Below are positions 47,716 to 54,978 of a stretch of DNA of 64,000 bases, piece by piece (positions within the stretch are counted from its first letter, which is position 1; each line of letters opens with the position of its first letter). The position numbers and the translations under genes were made by a program. This DNA is from Tardiphaga sp. vice304. GTDB lineage: Bacteria; Pseudomonadota; Alphaproteobacteria; Rhizobiales; Xanthobacteraceae. The notes below the pieces were generated by a model. That model was not told where the DNA came from, did not search any database, and saw nothing but the letters and a program-made list of their open reading frames with translations. The stretch is taken from contig NZ_CP041402.1 in assembly GCF_007018905.1 (NCBI RefSeq), positions 3,398,001-3,462,000 on the forward strand, written 5' to 3'.

Positions 47716-48562
47716 GCGTTCCGCTTCTGCTGAGACGATCTAGGTTGCTGGTGGTCCGTTTTGCTGGCCGGGGCTGCTGTCGTGGACGCGGGGCTGGACG
47801 ATCCGTCTTTTCCAGTCCGATCGATGCAAGGTGTGCCAGCCGGAACAGACGATGGTCGACAACGTCGCGTAACTCGCTATCGCTGAAGTCGCAGGCATAG
47901 ACTGCCTCTCGCACCCTTCCCAAGAACTTCTCGCGCTCGGCTTCGTCGACACACTCAGGGAAGGCTTTGAGCAGGGCTCTGCCTTCGCGTGCCATTCGGC
48001 CGGCATGGTGCTGGCTCGCCACTGTGGCGGTGCTCTGCCCTACCTGGCTGGCCATCTGCAGGATCTGCTGGACGATACCGTGCGTCTCGTCGTGAACGGC
48101 CTTAAGCCGGGTGTACGCAACCGGATCAGCCACGCTCAGCTCAGCGCTGGGCAGGCCGGGCAGCTTGGAATTGATGTAGCCAGCGAGCGCCAGAGCGCCT
48201 TGGACCACGTTCTGAGCGGCGTCGACCACCTTGCCATAGTCTTCGTAAAGGCCGGTGACTGCATCCTGCCGGGCAACGCCCTGGACATACCCGTTGACCA
48301 GATCAGCCATGGTGAGCGGCTGGCCGCCAACGGTGACGACGACAGGTTGTCCCCTTGACACCGTGACAGGGGCACCATCCTCGTCAAACTCGTCGACAGC
48401 CTGCTCCAGTGACAGGCCGCCGGCAGTAATCTCTCCGCTTTCCAACGTGCCGGGGTCATAAGTAGGCGCATGCTCGCTCTGCTCTGCCGGGACCAGATCG
48501 TGCGTCGTGTAGTCGTCCTCCATGGAGGATGCGGCCTGGTCGATTGTGAGAGTATCTGACAT
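47684..48562 (-). CDS. Acidic scaffold-like phage protein
   Basis: This is a 292-aa protein with an acidic N-terminal half (MSDTLTIDQAASSMEDDYTTHDLVPAEQ...) and a long helical middle. A basic C-terminal region (RPAPRPRQQPRPAKRTTSNLDRLSRSGTLADAMAVDFD) follows. Acidic, alpha-helical proteins with a basic C-terminal tail are typical of capsid scaffolds, and position near terminase fits. No sequence motif proves this. Its ATG overlaps the TerS-like stop (tgatg), and its end overlaps terL by 32 nt. Confidence 0.5.
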   Translation of the reverse strand: MSDTLTIDQAASSMEDDYTTHDLVPAEQSEHAPTYDPGTLESGEITAGGLSLEQAVDEFDEDGAPVTVSRGQPVVVTVGGQPLTMADLVNGYVQGVARQDAVTGLYEDYGKVVDAAQNVVQGALALAGYINSKLPGLPSAELSVADPVAYTRLKAVHDETHGIVQQILQMASQVGQSTATVASQHHAGRMAREGRALLKAFPECVDEAEREKFLGRVREAVYACDFSDSELRDVVDHRLFRLAHLASIGLEKTDRPAPRPRQQPRPAKRTTSNLDRLSRSGTLADAMAVDFD

Positions 48563-48945
48563 CAGGTGCCAACCTTTCGGTTCACGTAGTGGTCAATTGA
48601 GGGGGTGAGGTCGCGGGCAACCCGCTTGAGGCCTAACGTCTCCAGCAAGCGGCGCTCGGCATTGCCAAGCGTGGCAAACAGCGCCGGGTCGATCTGCTGG
48701 CCCATCAGCCAGCGCGCGGCCAGGTCTTCCGACATGGCGGCAGTGATGGCTACCTTGCGGATCAGTAGCTGCTCGCCAGTGCTGAGGTGGTCGGCGCCGC
48801 CGAGGTCGGAGGTGATGGCGTCGATGGTCCTGCTGACCAACTGAGCGGCGCGGGTTCGGCCGTCTAGATCATCGATGCACAGCAGCCGCACCTTGCCTTT
48901 ACCGCCGTCAGGCTTGGCTTCTATCTCGGCGGCATCTGCCGGCAT
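48562..48945 (-). CDS. Terminase small-subunit-like protein
   Basis: This is a 127-aa, mainly helical protein. DLDGRTRAAQLVSRTIDAI followed by DLGGADHLSTGEQLLIRKVA and FATLGNAERRLLETLGLKRVARD is a pattern I recall from proteins encoded directly upstream of terL in phages of Rhizobiales. It is often annotated hypothetical or TerS-like. It heads the packaging cluster (TerS-like, scaffold-like, TerL), each overlapping the next. The assignment rests on position and recalled family pattern, not on a tested match. Confidence 0.55.
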   Translation of the reverse strand: MPADAAEIEAKPDGGKGKVRLLCIDDLDGRTRAAQLVSRTIDAITSDLGGADHLSTGEQLLIRKVAITAAMSEDLAARWLMGQQIDPALFATLGNAERRLLETLGLKRVARDLTPSIDHYVNRKVGT

Positions 48946-49235
48946 TCATCGCGCTCCGCATCAAATAGACTGCGGCCAGTATAGCGAAAAAGGAGCGTTA
49001 TTCCAAGTTTGTTTGTGCGTAGAGATGTACGCAGTAAGACTGCATAAGACGATGCGATTGATTTTATTTGAGTTTATTTCGTCAATTGAGGACGGATGAT
49101 CCGCCGCAAGCGATTAATGCGAGGTGGAACTGAATGCAGTCAAAGCCTCTCGCCAGAAAAAAACTGCGTTGGAACCCGGCTCCGCACGTACCTCAAACAT
49201 CCTCTCTCGCCATAGTCATGCGACAGCCCCCCTGC
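48946..49235. other. Intergenic region between packaging and replication genes, AT-richer part
   Basis: No gene is supported here. The stretch is AT-richer than its surroundings, especially around 49000-49080 (ttatttgagtttatttcgtcaat type sequence). It may hold the promoter of the minus-strand packaging genes. A frame at 49140-49388 (minus) lacks coding character. Confidence 0.4.
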
Positions 49236-49368
49236 CTGCCACACCTGCCACACCTGAGGTGAGGCAAAGTTCGGCAGACTGAGGCAGCCAGTTGCCACAC
49301 CACCACCCCTCTTAGGGGTGTGGGGGTGGGGCGTGGCGAGAAAACATTGAAGAGTGAGGTGAGGCAAA
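49236..49368. other. Repeat-rich gap next to rep: candidate replication origin
   Basis: The stretch directly after the RepA-like gene holds several repeats. Two tandem copies of ctgccacac (49236-49253) and a related one near 49293 are present. The palindrome cacctgaggtg lies at 49251-49261. Two exact copies of tgaggtgaggcaaa lie exactly 100 bp apart (49255-49268 and 49355-49368), and a perfect hairpin caccccT/Aggggtg with 3-nt loop spans 49304-49320. Iteron-like repeats beside a replication gene suggest an origin. The hairpin could equally be the rep terminator. Confidence 0.45.
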
Positions 49369-50688
49369 TCATGCCGCCACCTGCACATACTTACGCGTCA
49401 TTCGCTTCTCGTCTTGATCCTCAACCACAACAAGACTGCCCTGACCTATCCAGATTTTAACAAGGCCGTTGACCTTTGCCCTATCCGGTTTGCTGTCGAG
49501 GTCTAGGCGCAATGCCTTAGCGATGGGGCGCCCAACCCAATCGGTTGCCTGGTTGCTTTCTCGCCAGCGCCCCCTGCCGATCTCTACTGCGGCAGCCTCG
49601 AAGTCTGAGCCGCTAATGCCGTCCAAGGGGTCGGGCCACTTCCACCGCGTGACCACACCCACACTGTCACCGGCTGGCGCAACGCTGGGGCCGTTTCCGA
49701 GCGATACAGGCACTATCTGATACCAGTCCTTCCCCTCGGGGGGCGGGCCTAGATTGATCTTGCCGTTATCGACACTGAAATAGGATCGGTGATTAGCAAC
49801 TCCGCTCTTTGCCGCGTCGGCCTCACTCATCTTGTTGAGCACCTGAGCTGATCGAACGGCGTTGAGAACGGCTACTGCCCCTCGTCCGTCTTCAACCGTG
49901 GCGTCGGCACCACCGGTCTTTTTGGTGTGGTGGATCAACTCAATTGCGGTGTTCGTTTCACCTGCAATCGCTGTCCACTTCTTAGCCACCATATCCATGG
50001 CGCCATTGTCGTTTTCGGTCACGCGGTGCGATGAAACGAAGGGGTCGATAATCACCACGTCGATTTCATTGTCGAGGATGGTATCGACCAACGATTTTAC
50101 CATGGGGATAGCGATAGAAGTCCCGCTTTTCGGGTTTTGGGTAGCAATAATGATTTCCTGATCTCTGCCGCTATCGGTCCAGAGCCATCCTTCGAGCATG
50201 GTACCGTCAATGCCGAAATGCAGACAGATAGCGGCGACGCGACGGTCGGTCTCTTCCTGGGGATCTTCGCCGTTCCAGTACCAGACCTTGCACCGCTTTG
50301 CCGGCGCCACACCCAGCAATGCGCGGCCGGTGGCAAGTGCGATTGCTTCAGCCAGTGCCAAAGCAGACTTGCCGACACCCCCCGCCGCAAACTTGGCAGA
50401 GGCAAACTTGCGGATCAGATGGGTTCCATAAAGAAACTCTCTGCGGGGCATGTCTGCAGGGTCACGCCAGACGTATGGCGTTGCCTTCAACTCTTTGGCC
50501 TTCGGCGGGATGCAAGCCGGCTCTGCGCCGGGGTATTGATCCCACCATGCCCGAATTACTTCCGGGTCGCTGCTGGCCTTTGAGATATCCAAAAGCGGCT
50601 CGCCTGTGCGGGCGTCTGCCGGCAATACGGCAAACCCATTGGCGGCTGCGTTAAGCGCGTCATAAACTCCCACCCGTTCCACTTTCAT
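49369..50688 (-). CDS. RepA-like AAA ATPase (helicase) with reduced prim-pol-like N-terminus
   Basis: This is a 439-aa replication protein. Residues 9-60 (YDALNAAANGFAVLPADARTGEPLL, then a segment ending IRAWWDQYPGAEPACIP) match the first part of prim-pol domains, but the catalytic acidic core is absent. Residues ~80-330 form a RecA-like hexameric helicase of the AAA_25/RepA type: P-loop GGVGKS at 103-108, Walker B VVIIDPF, and ELIHHTKKTGG. ATG 50688 overlaps the upstream stop (atga). It probably drives replication of the excised island, with the repeats immediately downstream as a possible origin. Confidence 0.8.
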   Translation of the reverse strand: MKVERVGVYDALNAAANGFAVLPADARTGEPLLDISKASSDPEVIRAWWDQYPGAEPACIPPKAKELKATPYVWRDPADMPRREFLYGTHLIRKFASAKFAAGGVGKSALALAEAIALATGRALLGVAPAKRCKVWYWNGEDPQEETDRRVAAICLHFGIDGTMLEGWLWTDSGRDQEIIIATQNPKSGTSIAIPMVKSLVDTILDNEIDVVIIDPFVSSHRVTENDNGAMDMVAKKWTAIAGETNTAIELIHHTKKTGGADATVEDGRGAVAVLNAVRSAQVLNKMSEADAAKSGVANHRSYFSVDNGKINLGPPPEGKDWYQIVPVSLGNGPSVAPAGDSVGVVTRWKWPDPLDGISGSDFEAAAVEIGRGRWRESNQATDWVGRPIAKALRLDLDSKPDRAKVNGLVKIWIGQGSLVVVEDQDEKRMTRKYVQVAA

Positions 50689-51194
50689 GCGGCCTCCGGC
50701 GGGGTCATGCAATGAGTGACGGGCAGTTCGTTGCTGCCTCGAATAGCCTTGATCCGCTCTTTCCATGCGTTGCTCTGGTTGGGTCGAGTTTCGATCAGCA
50801 AGACATTCTTGCGATGTTTGGCGGCCATAGTGGCGACCATTCGATAGGGGTACGGTTCAGGTCCGCTCGAGACTATGACGGCGTAACTGGCTTCGTTTAT
50901 CGCCTTGTCCAGCGAGTCCGCCGGAAAGGCTCTTGGTCCCCAAACAAAATGCAGGTCATCGCCTAGGTAGAGGATCCAAGGAGAGCGCGGCAGCTCGAAA
51001 GTTTCGCATCCCTGCGGCGCGATCAGAAACGAGCATGCAAAGTTCGCAACTGCGTCAAATAGTGGGAACAGATGCGATCGGCGGATAGCCCGGTCTCGTT
51101 TGATCGCGGCTCTAGCCTTGTCCGGTTCAATCGTGACAAGCGGCATTTCCGGCAACAGAACGGTCATGCCTTCGGCTTCAATGGTGATGCTCAT
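50685..51194 (-). CDS. Hypothetical protein of replication module
   Basis: This is a 169-aa protein (MSITIEAEGMTVLLPEMPLVTIEPDKARAAIKRDRAIRRSHLFPLFDAVANF...) with alternating strands and helices and an ASYAVIVSSGPEPYPYRMVATMAAKHRKNVLLIETRP segment suggesting a Rossmann-like alpha/beta fold. No named domain is recognised. It overlaps the genes on both sides by 4 nt and lies directly upstream of rep, so an accessory replication role is plausible but unproven. Confidence 0.55.
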   Translation of the reverse strand: MSITIEAEGMTVLLPEMPLVTIEPDKARAAIKRDRAIRRSHLFPLFDAVANFACSFLIAPQGCETFELPRSPWILYLGDDLHFVWGPRAFPADSLDKAINEASYAVIVSSGPEPYPYRMVATMAAKHRKNVLLIETRPNQSNAWKERIKAIRGSNELPVTHCMTPPEAA

Positions 51195-51457
51195 TCGTCA
51201 CCGCCTTCCAGGCCAGCCACAATCATCTTGTGAATCAGCCCGTCACCGTGTGCGATAACCAGCCCGTTCGCTTCTGCGACGGTGTAGAGGAAGTCACAGA
51301 TTTCCGTCTGTCGTGTTCGCTCGTAAGCGAGCATTGCGCCAAGCCGTTTGCACTCATCCTCGAATGCCCAAATGCGGGCGTTGGCGATATTGCGCTGGGC
51401 ATCCTGTTTTGCGGCGTTGAAGTCAGGTTCAATCCTGATCGCTGCAACGTTAGTCAT
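51191..51457 (-). CDS. Small hypothetical protein
   Basis: This is an 88-aa protein (MTNVAAIRIEPDFNAAKQDAQRNIANARIWAFEDECKRLGAMLAYERTRQTEICDFL...), mostly one long helix with charged residues followed by a short GLVIAHGDGLIHKMI segment. The start overlaps the preceding stop (taatg) and the end overlaps the next ATG by 4 nt. No family is recognised. It is part of the early module between alpA and rep. Confidence 0.55.
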   Translation of the reverse strand: MTNVAAIRIEPDFNAAKQDAQRNIANARIWAFEDECKRLGAMLAYERTRQTEICDFLYTVAEANGLVIAHGDGLIHKMIVAGLEGGDE

Positions 51458-51639
51458 TAGCGCACCTCCCCAAAGACGAGAGGGGCAATGATGGCAGCCA
51501 TCGCAGCGCTGATCGCGCAGCGGCGGGTAATTCTGGATACTTGATATTCTCTGGTGGCTGTGACATACTCCAAATTGTCCTGGCAGACATCAGCATTCGG
51601 AAGAAGCTCGCCCCACTGGCGGGCTTTTTCTTTGGTCAT
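51457..51639 (-). CDS. Small hypothetical protein
   Basis: This is a 60-aa protein (MTKEKARQWGELLPNADVCQDNLEYVTATREYQVSRITRRCAISAAMAAIIAPLVFGEVR). The ATG at 51639 lies 4 nt after the alpA stop; the frame is open further upstream inside alpA. A C-terminal hydrophobic stretch (CAISAAMAAIIAPLVFG) could be a membrane segment. Function is unknown. Confidence 0.45.
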   Translation of the reverse strand: MTKEKARQWGELLPNADVCQDNLEYVTATREYQVSRITRRCAISAAMAAIIAPLVFGEVR

Positions 51640-51643
51640 GAGA

Positions 51644-51850
51644 TCAAGCGGCCTCCGTCTGGAGGGCTGCGGCCTGAATGGCAGCAATCTCATCATCGAA
51701 CCAGACAACAATGTTGCCGTCTGGATTAAGCTTCTTGCCTTTTGGGTAGACGCCTTTCTTGATGCCCGCGTACCAGGTGGCCTTGCTGCAGGCTAACGCA
51801 TCGAGAACAGCAGGAAGCCGAAGTGCCTTCCGAACCATATCAAACTCCAT
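51644..51850 (-). CDS. alpA: AlpA-family transcriptional regulator
   Basis: This is a 68-aa protein whose body (KALRLPAVLDALACSKATWYAGIKKGVYPKG, then NIVVWFDDEIAAI) is the compact winged-HTH of AlpA proteins. These regulate or assist excision in prophages, P4-like elements and Gram-negative phage-inducible islands. ATG 51850 is chosen because the longer frame overlaps the upstream gene and lacks similarity; 51838 is an alternative. Its place between int and rep is the hallmark arrangement of those islands. Confidence 0.82.
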   Translation of the reverse strand: MEFDMVRKALRLPAVLDALACSKATWYAGIKKGVYPKGKKLNPDGNIVVWFDDEIAAIQAAALQTEAA

Positions 51851-51923
51851 TAGGCCGGGATGGCCTATGGGTCGAACATGATGTTTTTGGGCGGGCGGCT
51901 CACGGGTTAGGCTTTCAGAAATT

Positions 51924-52628
51924 TTACGGAGCTTTAACCCGGCGAGCGGTCTTGTAATGGGAACGGACAGTTTCGACGCTGATGTCATCGCGGATGGCGG
52001 TTGCCTGCAGCGCCTTGCGAACAAAGGAAATGCCGTCCGTAGTCGTCTCGGTTCGGATTGAAAATCTGCCCATAAACTTTTCGTACAGGCTCGGCAGCCT
52101 TGATCCGGCCGCCCACACAATTCCGGATTGATCTGGCCTCTCATCAATTTCAGCGGCAATCACCTTTTGTGCATCGGACGCGATCCGATGAACTGTTGCT
52201 GCGATTCCAAAAAAGCTGCTGATCACCTCTGCCGATCCGTAGTCTATTAGATGGTCCGCACCTGCGATGCGCGAAGGTTTGAAATTGACCGGTAGCGTTT
52301 CGGAATAGTGCTTTGCCCAGATCTCTCCCATCTGCGCGACAGCCAGCATTGCTGCGGACGCGTGAGCGTCGCCGTTGTCGATCGACTTACTGAAATCTGC
52401 GATGCGCTTAATGCTCTGAAGCATTTCCCCTATCTTAGCGGCAACGGCTGTATTCTTTACCGCATTCGCTTCTTGCTCGCGGCAGTCATACATGACGCGC
52501 AAGTCGATTAGCAGAAAGCATAGCCGCGCCTGTCGACGCCACGGAAGCTCCGCATAAGACGCAAAGTCCCGCAATTGTTCGTGGAGGGTTTTTGGCGTGA
52601 TGCCGTCATAACTGCGGATGATCATCAT
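51924..52628 (-). CDS. Hypothetical protein coupled to integrase
   Basis: This is a 234-aa soluble helical protein (MMIIRSYDGITPKTLHEQLRDFASYAELPWRRQARLCFLLIDLRVMYDCREQEANAVKN...). I recognise no domain. The ATG overlaps the integrase stop (atga), so both are made from one message. It ends 73 nt before the alpA start. The C-terminal ISVETVRSHYKTARR helix looks like an HTH recognition helix, so DNA binding is possible. Confidence 0.55.
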   Translation of the reverse strand: MMIIRSYDGITPKTLHEQLRDFASYAELPWRRQARLCFLLIDLRVMYDCREQEANAVKNTAVAAKIGEMLQSIKRIADFSKSIDNGDAHASAAMLAVAQMGEIWAKHYSETLPVNFKPSRIAGADHLIDYGSAEVISSFFGIAATVHRIASDAQKVIAAEIDERPDQSGIVWAAGSRLPSLYEKFMGRFSIRTETTTDGISFVRKALQATAIRDDISVETVRSHYKTARRVKAP

Positions 52629-53872
52629 ACCCGCCCATCGCAGTACGCAGCCCAGTCTTCCATCAGCCGGCGCCGCTTTTCGATCATGTCGCCTCGGCGA
52701 TAGGCAGCCTCTGTCTTGTCGGGGACGGTGTGAGCGTAGGCATACTCGACCAGATCGGTTGGGTAGTCCGTTTGCTCAGTTGCCCAGTCTTTGAAGGTGG
52801 ACCGAAAGCCGTGAACCGTGGCGACCGTGCCGGGATATCCCATGCCCTTCAGGAGTTGATCCATCGCGGCGCTCGACAGGCCTTTGCCCGGCTTCCCGCC
52901 CGGGAAGACAAATCCGCCCTCGCTGGACACCTCCTTGAGGAATGCCACGGCTCGCGCCGTCAGTGGAATTACCAGATCCCGCCGCTCCTTCCCCTTTCGG
53001 CCCTTGAGCCGCTTGCCTGAAATCGTCCATGTCGCTTTCTCCAGATCCATCTCTGGCAGCGTGGCGCCAATAGTCGCGTCGGTCCGCATCGCGGTCAGGA
53101 TGGTCAGTTCGAGCGCCCGTGCACTCACACAATCGTTGGCTCGCAGCTTTTTCATAAAATTCGGCAAGTCGGCGTAGGGCATGGCCGGATAATGGGTTAC
53201 AGGCGATACCTGCTCGCGTGCCGGCAGCACCTGATCAATGAAGCCCGTCCACCGCGCCGGATTATCCCCCGACCGGTGTCCATGCACCTTTGCCCAATCC
53301 AGCACGTTCTCAATTCTGTTTCGGACCCGGCTCGCGGTTTCTGTTTTTTCCGACCAAAACTGCCCTAGCTCGGTTTTGTTGCCTTTTTTATTTACTTGTT
53401 GCTTGAGAACTTTGAGCACCAGCGCCAGACTGACATCGCTAACTGGCAGATGCCCGATGGTCGGATAGGCATACCGCTCTAGACTTGATGTCCATTGCTC
53501 AGCATGCCGGGGGCTCTTCCAACCTTCCTCCCGGTCGGCAATGCACTGCGTGGCGCATTCCTTAAAGGTGAGGGCCTTGGTGTCCACGGCCTGCGAGGCC
53601 CGCACCGCATCGCGGGCAGCGATAGGGTCGATCCCGTCCACGACTAAACTGTACGCAGCCTGGGCCTTCTTGCGGGCGTCAGCGAGCTTCACCCGTTCAA
53701 AATCGCCAAGCCCCATTTTCCTCGCGTGACCGCGTATCATGAAGCGGAACACCCATGCCTTGGTGCTCGAACTCGAAACCTGCAGATACAATCCGCCGCC
53801 GTCACCATATAGGCCGGGGGGCAGCATCTTCTCGCAGAACTTCACCGAAAGCTTATTAGCAGCGCGACCCAC
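52625..53872 (-). CDS. int: Tyrosine-type integrase (DUF4102 N-terminus)
   Basis: This is a 415-aa site-specific recombinase of the P4/CP4-57 kind that typically targets tRNA 3' ends. The arm-binding N-terminus includes LYLQVSSSSTKAWVFRF and GLGDFERVKLADARKKA (DUF4102). The core-binding domain spans ~100-200, and the catalytic domain has arginine in AMRTDAT (~258), HGFRSTFKDWA (~351) and the tyrosine near AAYRRGD (~392). It sits next to attR and reads inward. It is full length and apparently intact, so excision may still be possible. Confidence 0.93.
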   Translation of the reverse strand: MGRAANKLSVKFCEKMLPPGLYGDGGGLYLQVSSSSTKAWVFRFMIRGHARKMGLGDFERVKLADARKKAQAAYSLVVDGIDPIAARDAVRASQAVDTKALTFKECATQCIADREEGWKSPRHAEQWTSSLERYAYPTIGHLPVSDVSLALVLKVLKQQVNKKGNKTELGQFWSEKTETASRVRNRIENVLDWAKVHGHRSGDNPARWTGFIDQVLPAREQVSPVTHYPAMPYADLPNFMKKLRANDCVSARALELTILTAMRTDATIGATLPEMDLEKATWTISGKRLKGRKGKERRDLVIPLTARAVAFLKEVSSEGGFVFPGGKPGKGLSSAAMDQLLKGMGYPGTVATVHGFRSTFKDWATEQTDYPTDLVEYAYAHTVPDKTEAAYRRGDMIEKRRRLMEDWAAYCDGRV

Positions 53873-53920
53873 CGGAGGCTCCGAGTCAAATATACGTACA
53901 AATCAGACTTGGAACGTAGT

Positions 53921-54008
53921 GGACCAGCCTAGACCTGTCTAGACTAGATATGGCCTGTAATTTACGAGGTTTTGAAACGAATCAGACGGCGCTAGACCAG
54001 GCTGGTCC
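53921..54008. repeat. Inverted and direct repeats near attR (arm-type site candidates)
   Basis: Exact 10-bp inverted arms ggaccagcct (53921-53930) and aggctggtcc (53999-54008) lie between the integrase start and attR. The hexamer ctagac recurs at about 53929, 53939 and 53992. Such short repeats beside an attachment core are typical of integrase arm sites or Xis/AlpA sites. Confidence 0.5.
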
Positions 54009-54021
54009 TGTAGTTGAAGGA

Positions 54022-54037
54022 CGACGTGGCCTCCATC
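54022..54037. other. attR: 16-bp copy of the tRNA-Cys 3' end
   Basis: The sequence is identical to 35893-35908 (cgacgtggcctccatc), but here it is not part of a tRNA; the upstream bases cannot form the rest of tRNA-Cys. It marks the right boundary of the island. Core DNA with GC-rich coding sequence resumes beyond it. Confidence 0.9.
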
Positions 54038-54198
54038 CTTTCAAACACATATTGTGAAAAGCTGAAGCACGTTGCGAGGATTGCAGCGGCGATTGGGCGT
54101 GGCGTAGGCATTGCCGTGCCGCCCCGGATCGGGCCGACACGATCAAAATGCGTTTCCGAGAAGGGTGGCTGGCTCCGCCGTTGCAGCGCAGGCCGGGT

Positions 54199-54921
54199 TC
54201 AGGCGCTCTTTTTGCGGCGCCAGTCGCGCTTCTTCGGCTTCAGTTCCGGCATCACGCTCTGGGCTTCCTGGTATTTCGCGAGCATGCGGACGAAGCTGGC
54301 ATTCAGCGTCTCCGCGATCTCCGGGCGCTTTTCCAGATTCGACAGCAACATGCCGGCGGCCTCGATCGTCGAGAGGCCGTCCTTGCGCGGTTCCTTGCGC
54401 AGCTTGCCGTACAGCGACGGCTTGGCGGGCCCGAGAATCACCCGCTGGCACTTCAGCATCCAGGCGTTGCGCCACCACAGCGCCTTGGCCTGACTCCAGG
54501 TCCCGTCGAGCAGCACAATGCCCTGGATCTCCTTGAGCAGCGCGCGCTGGTTCTCCTCGGCTTCGCCCTTGCGGTCGATGGCCAGAAGATCGCGGTCGGT
54601 CTCGAAATCGGAGACTTTTGCGGAGCCGAGATAGAGCACGGCCCAGCGCGACGGGTCGGCGATCGGCCGGCCCAGCGCCTTGGCCAGGCTCGGCCACGAC
54701 AGCCCGACCTTCACCACGGCGTTCTTGAAATGCGCGGCGGTCACGCGGGCGGTGCCGAGCGCACGGTCCTGTTCCTGCGGGTGCTGCAGGATGAGCAGGC
54801 CGATGCGGCTCTCGATGGTCGGAATGCTGTCGCAGATGCACAGAGGCACCGGCTTCATGCAACGCGGGCATTCCGGGATCGCATCTAGCTCACCGGCTTT
54901 CAGTTCTGAAATCTTGGACAT
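54199..54921 (-). CDS. DTW-domain protein, tRNA-uridine aminocarboxypropyltransferase
   Basis: This is a 240-aa protein of the DTW/TapT family, which transfers the 3-amino-3-carboxypropyl group of SAM to a tRNA uridine. The zinc-site cysteines (CPRCMKPVPLCIC, residues ~19-31) and QHPQEQDRALGTARV near the N-terminus are seen, as is the family signature LDGTWSQAKALWWRN near 140. The C-terminus is basic (PELKPKKRDWRRKKSA), consistent with RNA binding. It is the first core gene to the right of attR. Confidence 0.87.
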   Translation of the reverse strand: MSKISELKAGELDAIPECPRCMKPVPLCICDSIPTIESRIGLLILQHPQEQDRALGTARVTAAHFKNAVVKVGLSWPSLAKALGRPIADPSRWAVLYLGSAKVSDFETDRDLLAIDRKGEAEENQRALLKEIQGIVLLDGTWSQAKALWWRNAWMLKCQRVILGPAKPSLYGKLRKEPRKDGLSTIEAAGMLLSNLEKRPEIAETLNASFVRMLAKYQEAQSVMPELKPKKRDWRRKKSA

Positions 54922-54978
54922 GGCCCGCTATACGCCGCGCGGCCCCCCGCTTCAACCACCGTGACGGCCCGGAGATGC

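Noticed and set aside
49140..49388. Possible 82-codon minus-strand gene
   Set aside because: It spans the repeat-rich candidate origin and the rep 3' end; the translation is low-complexity and unlike a protein.
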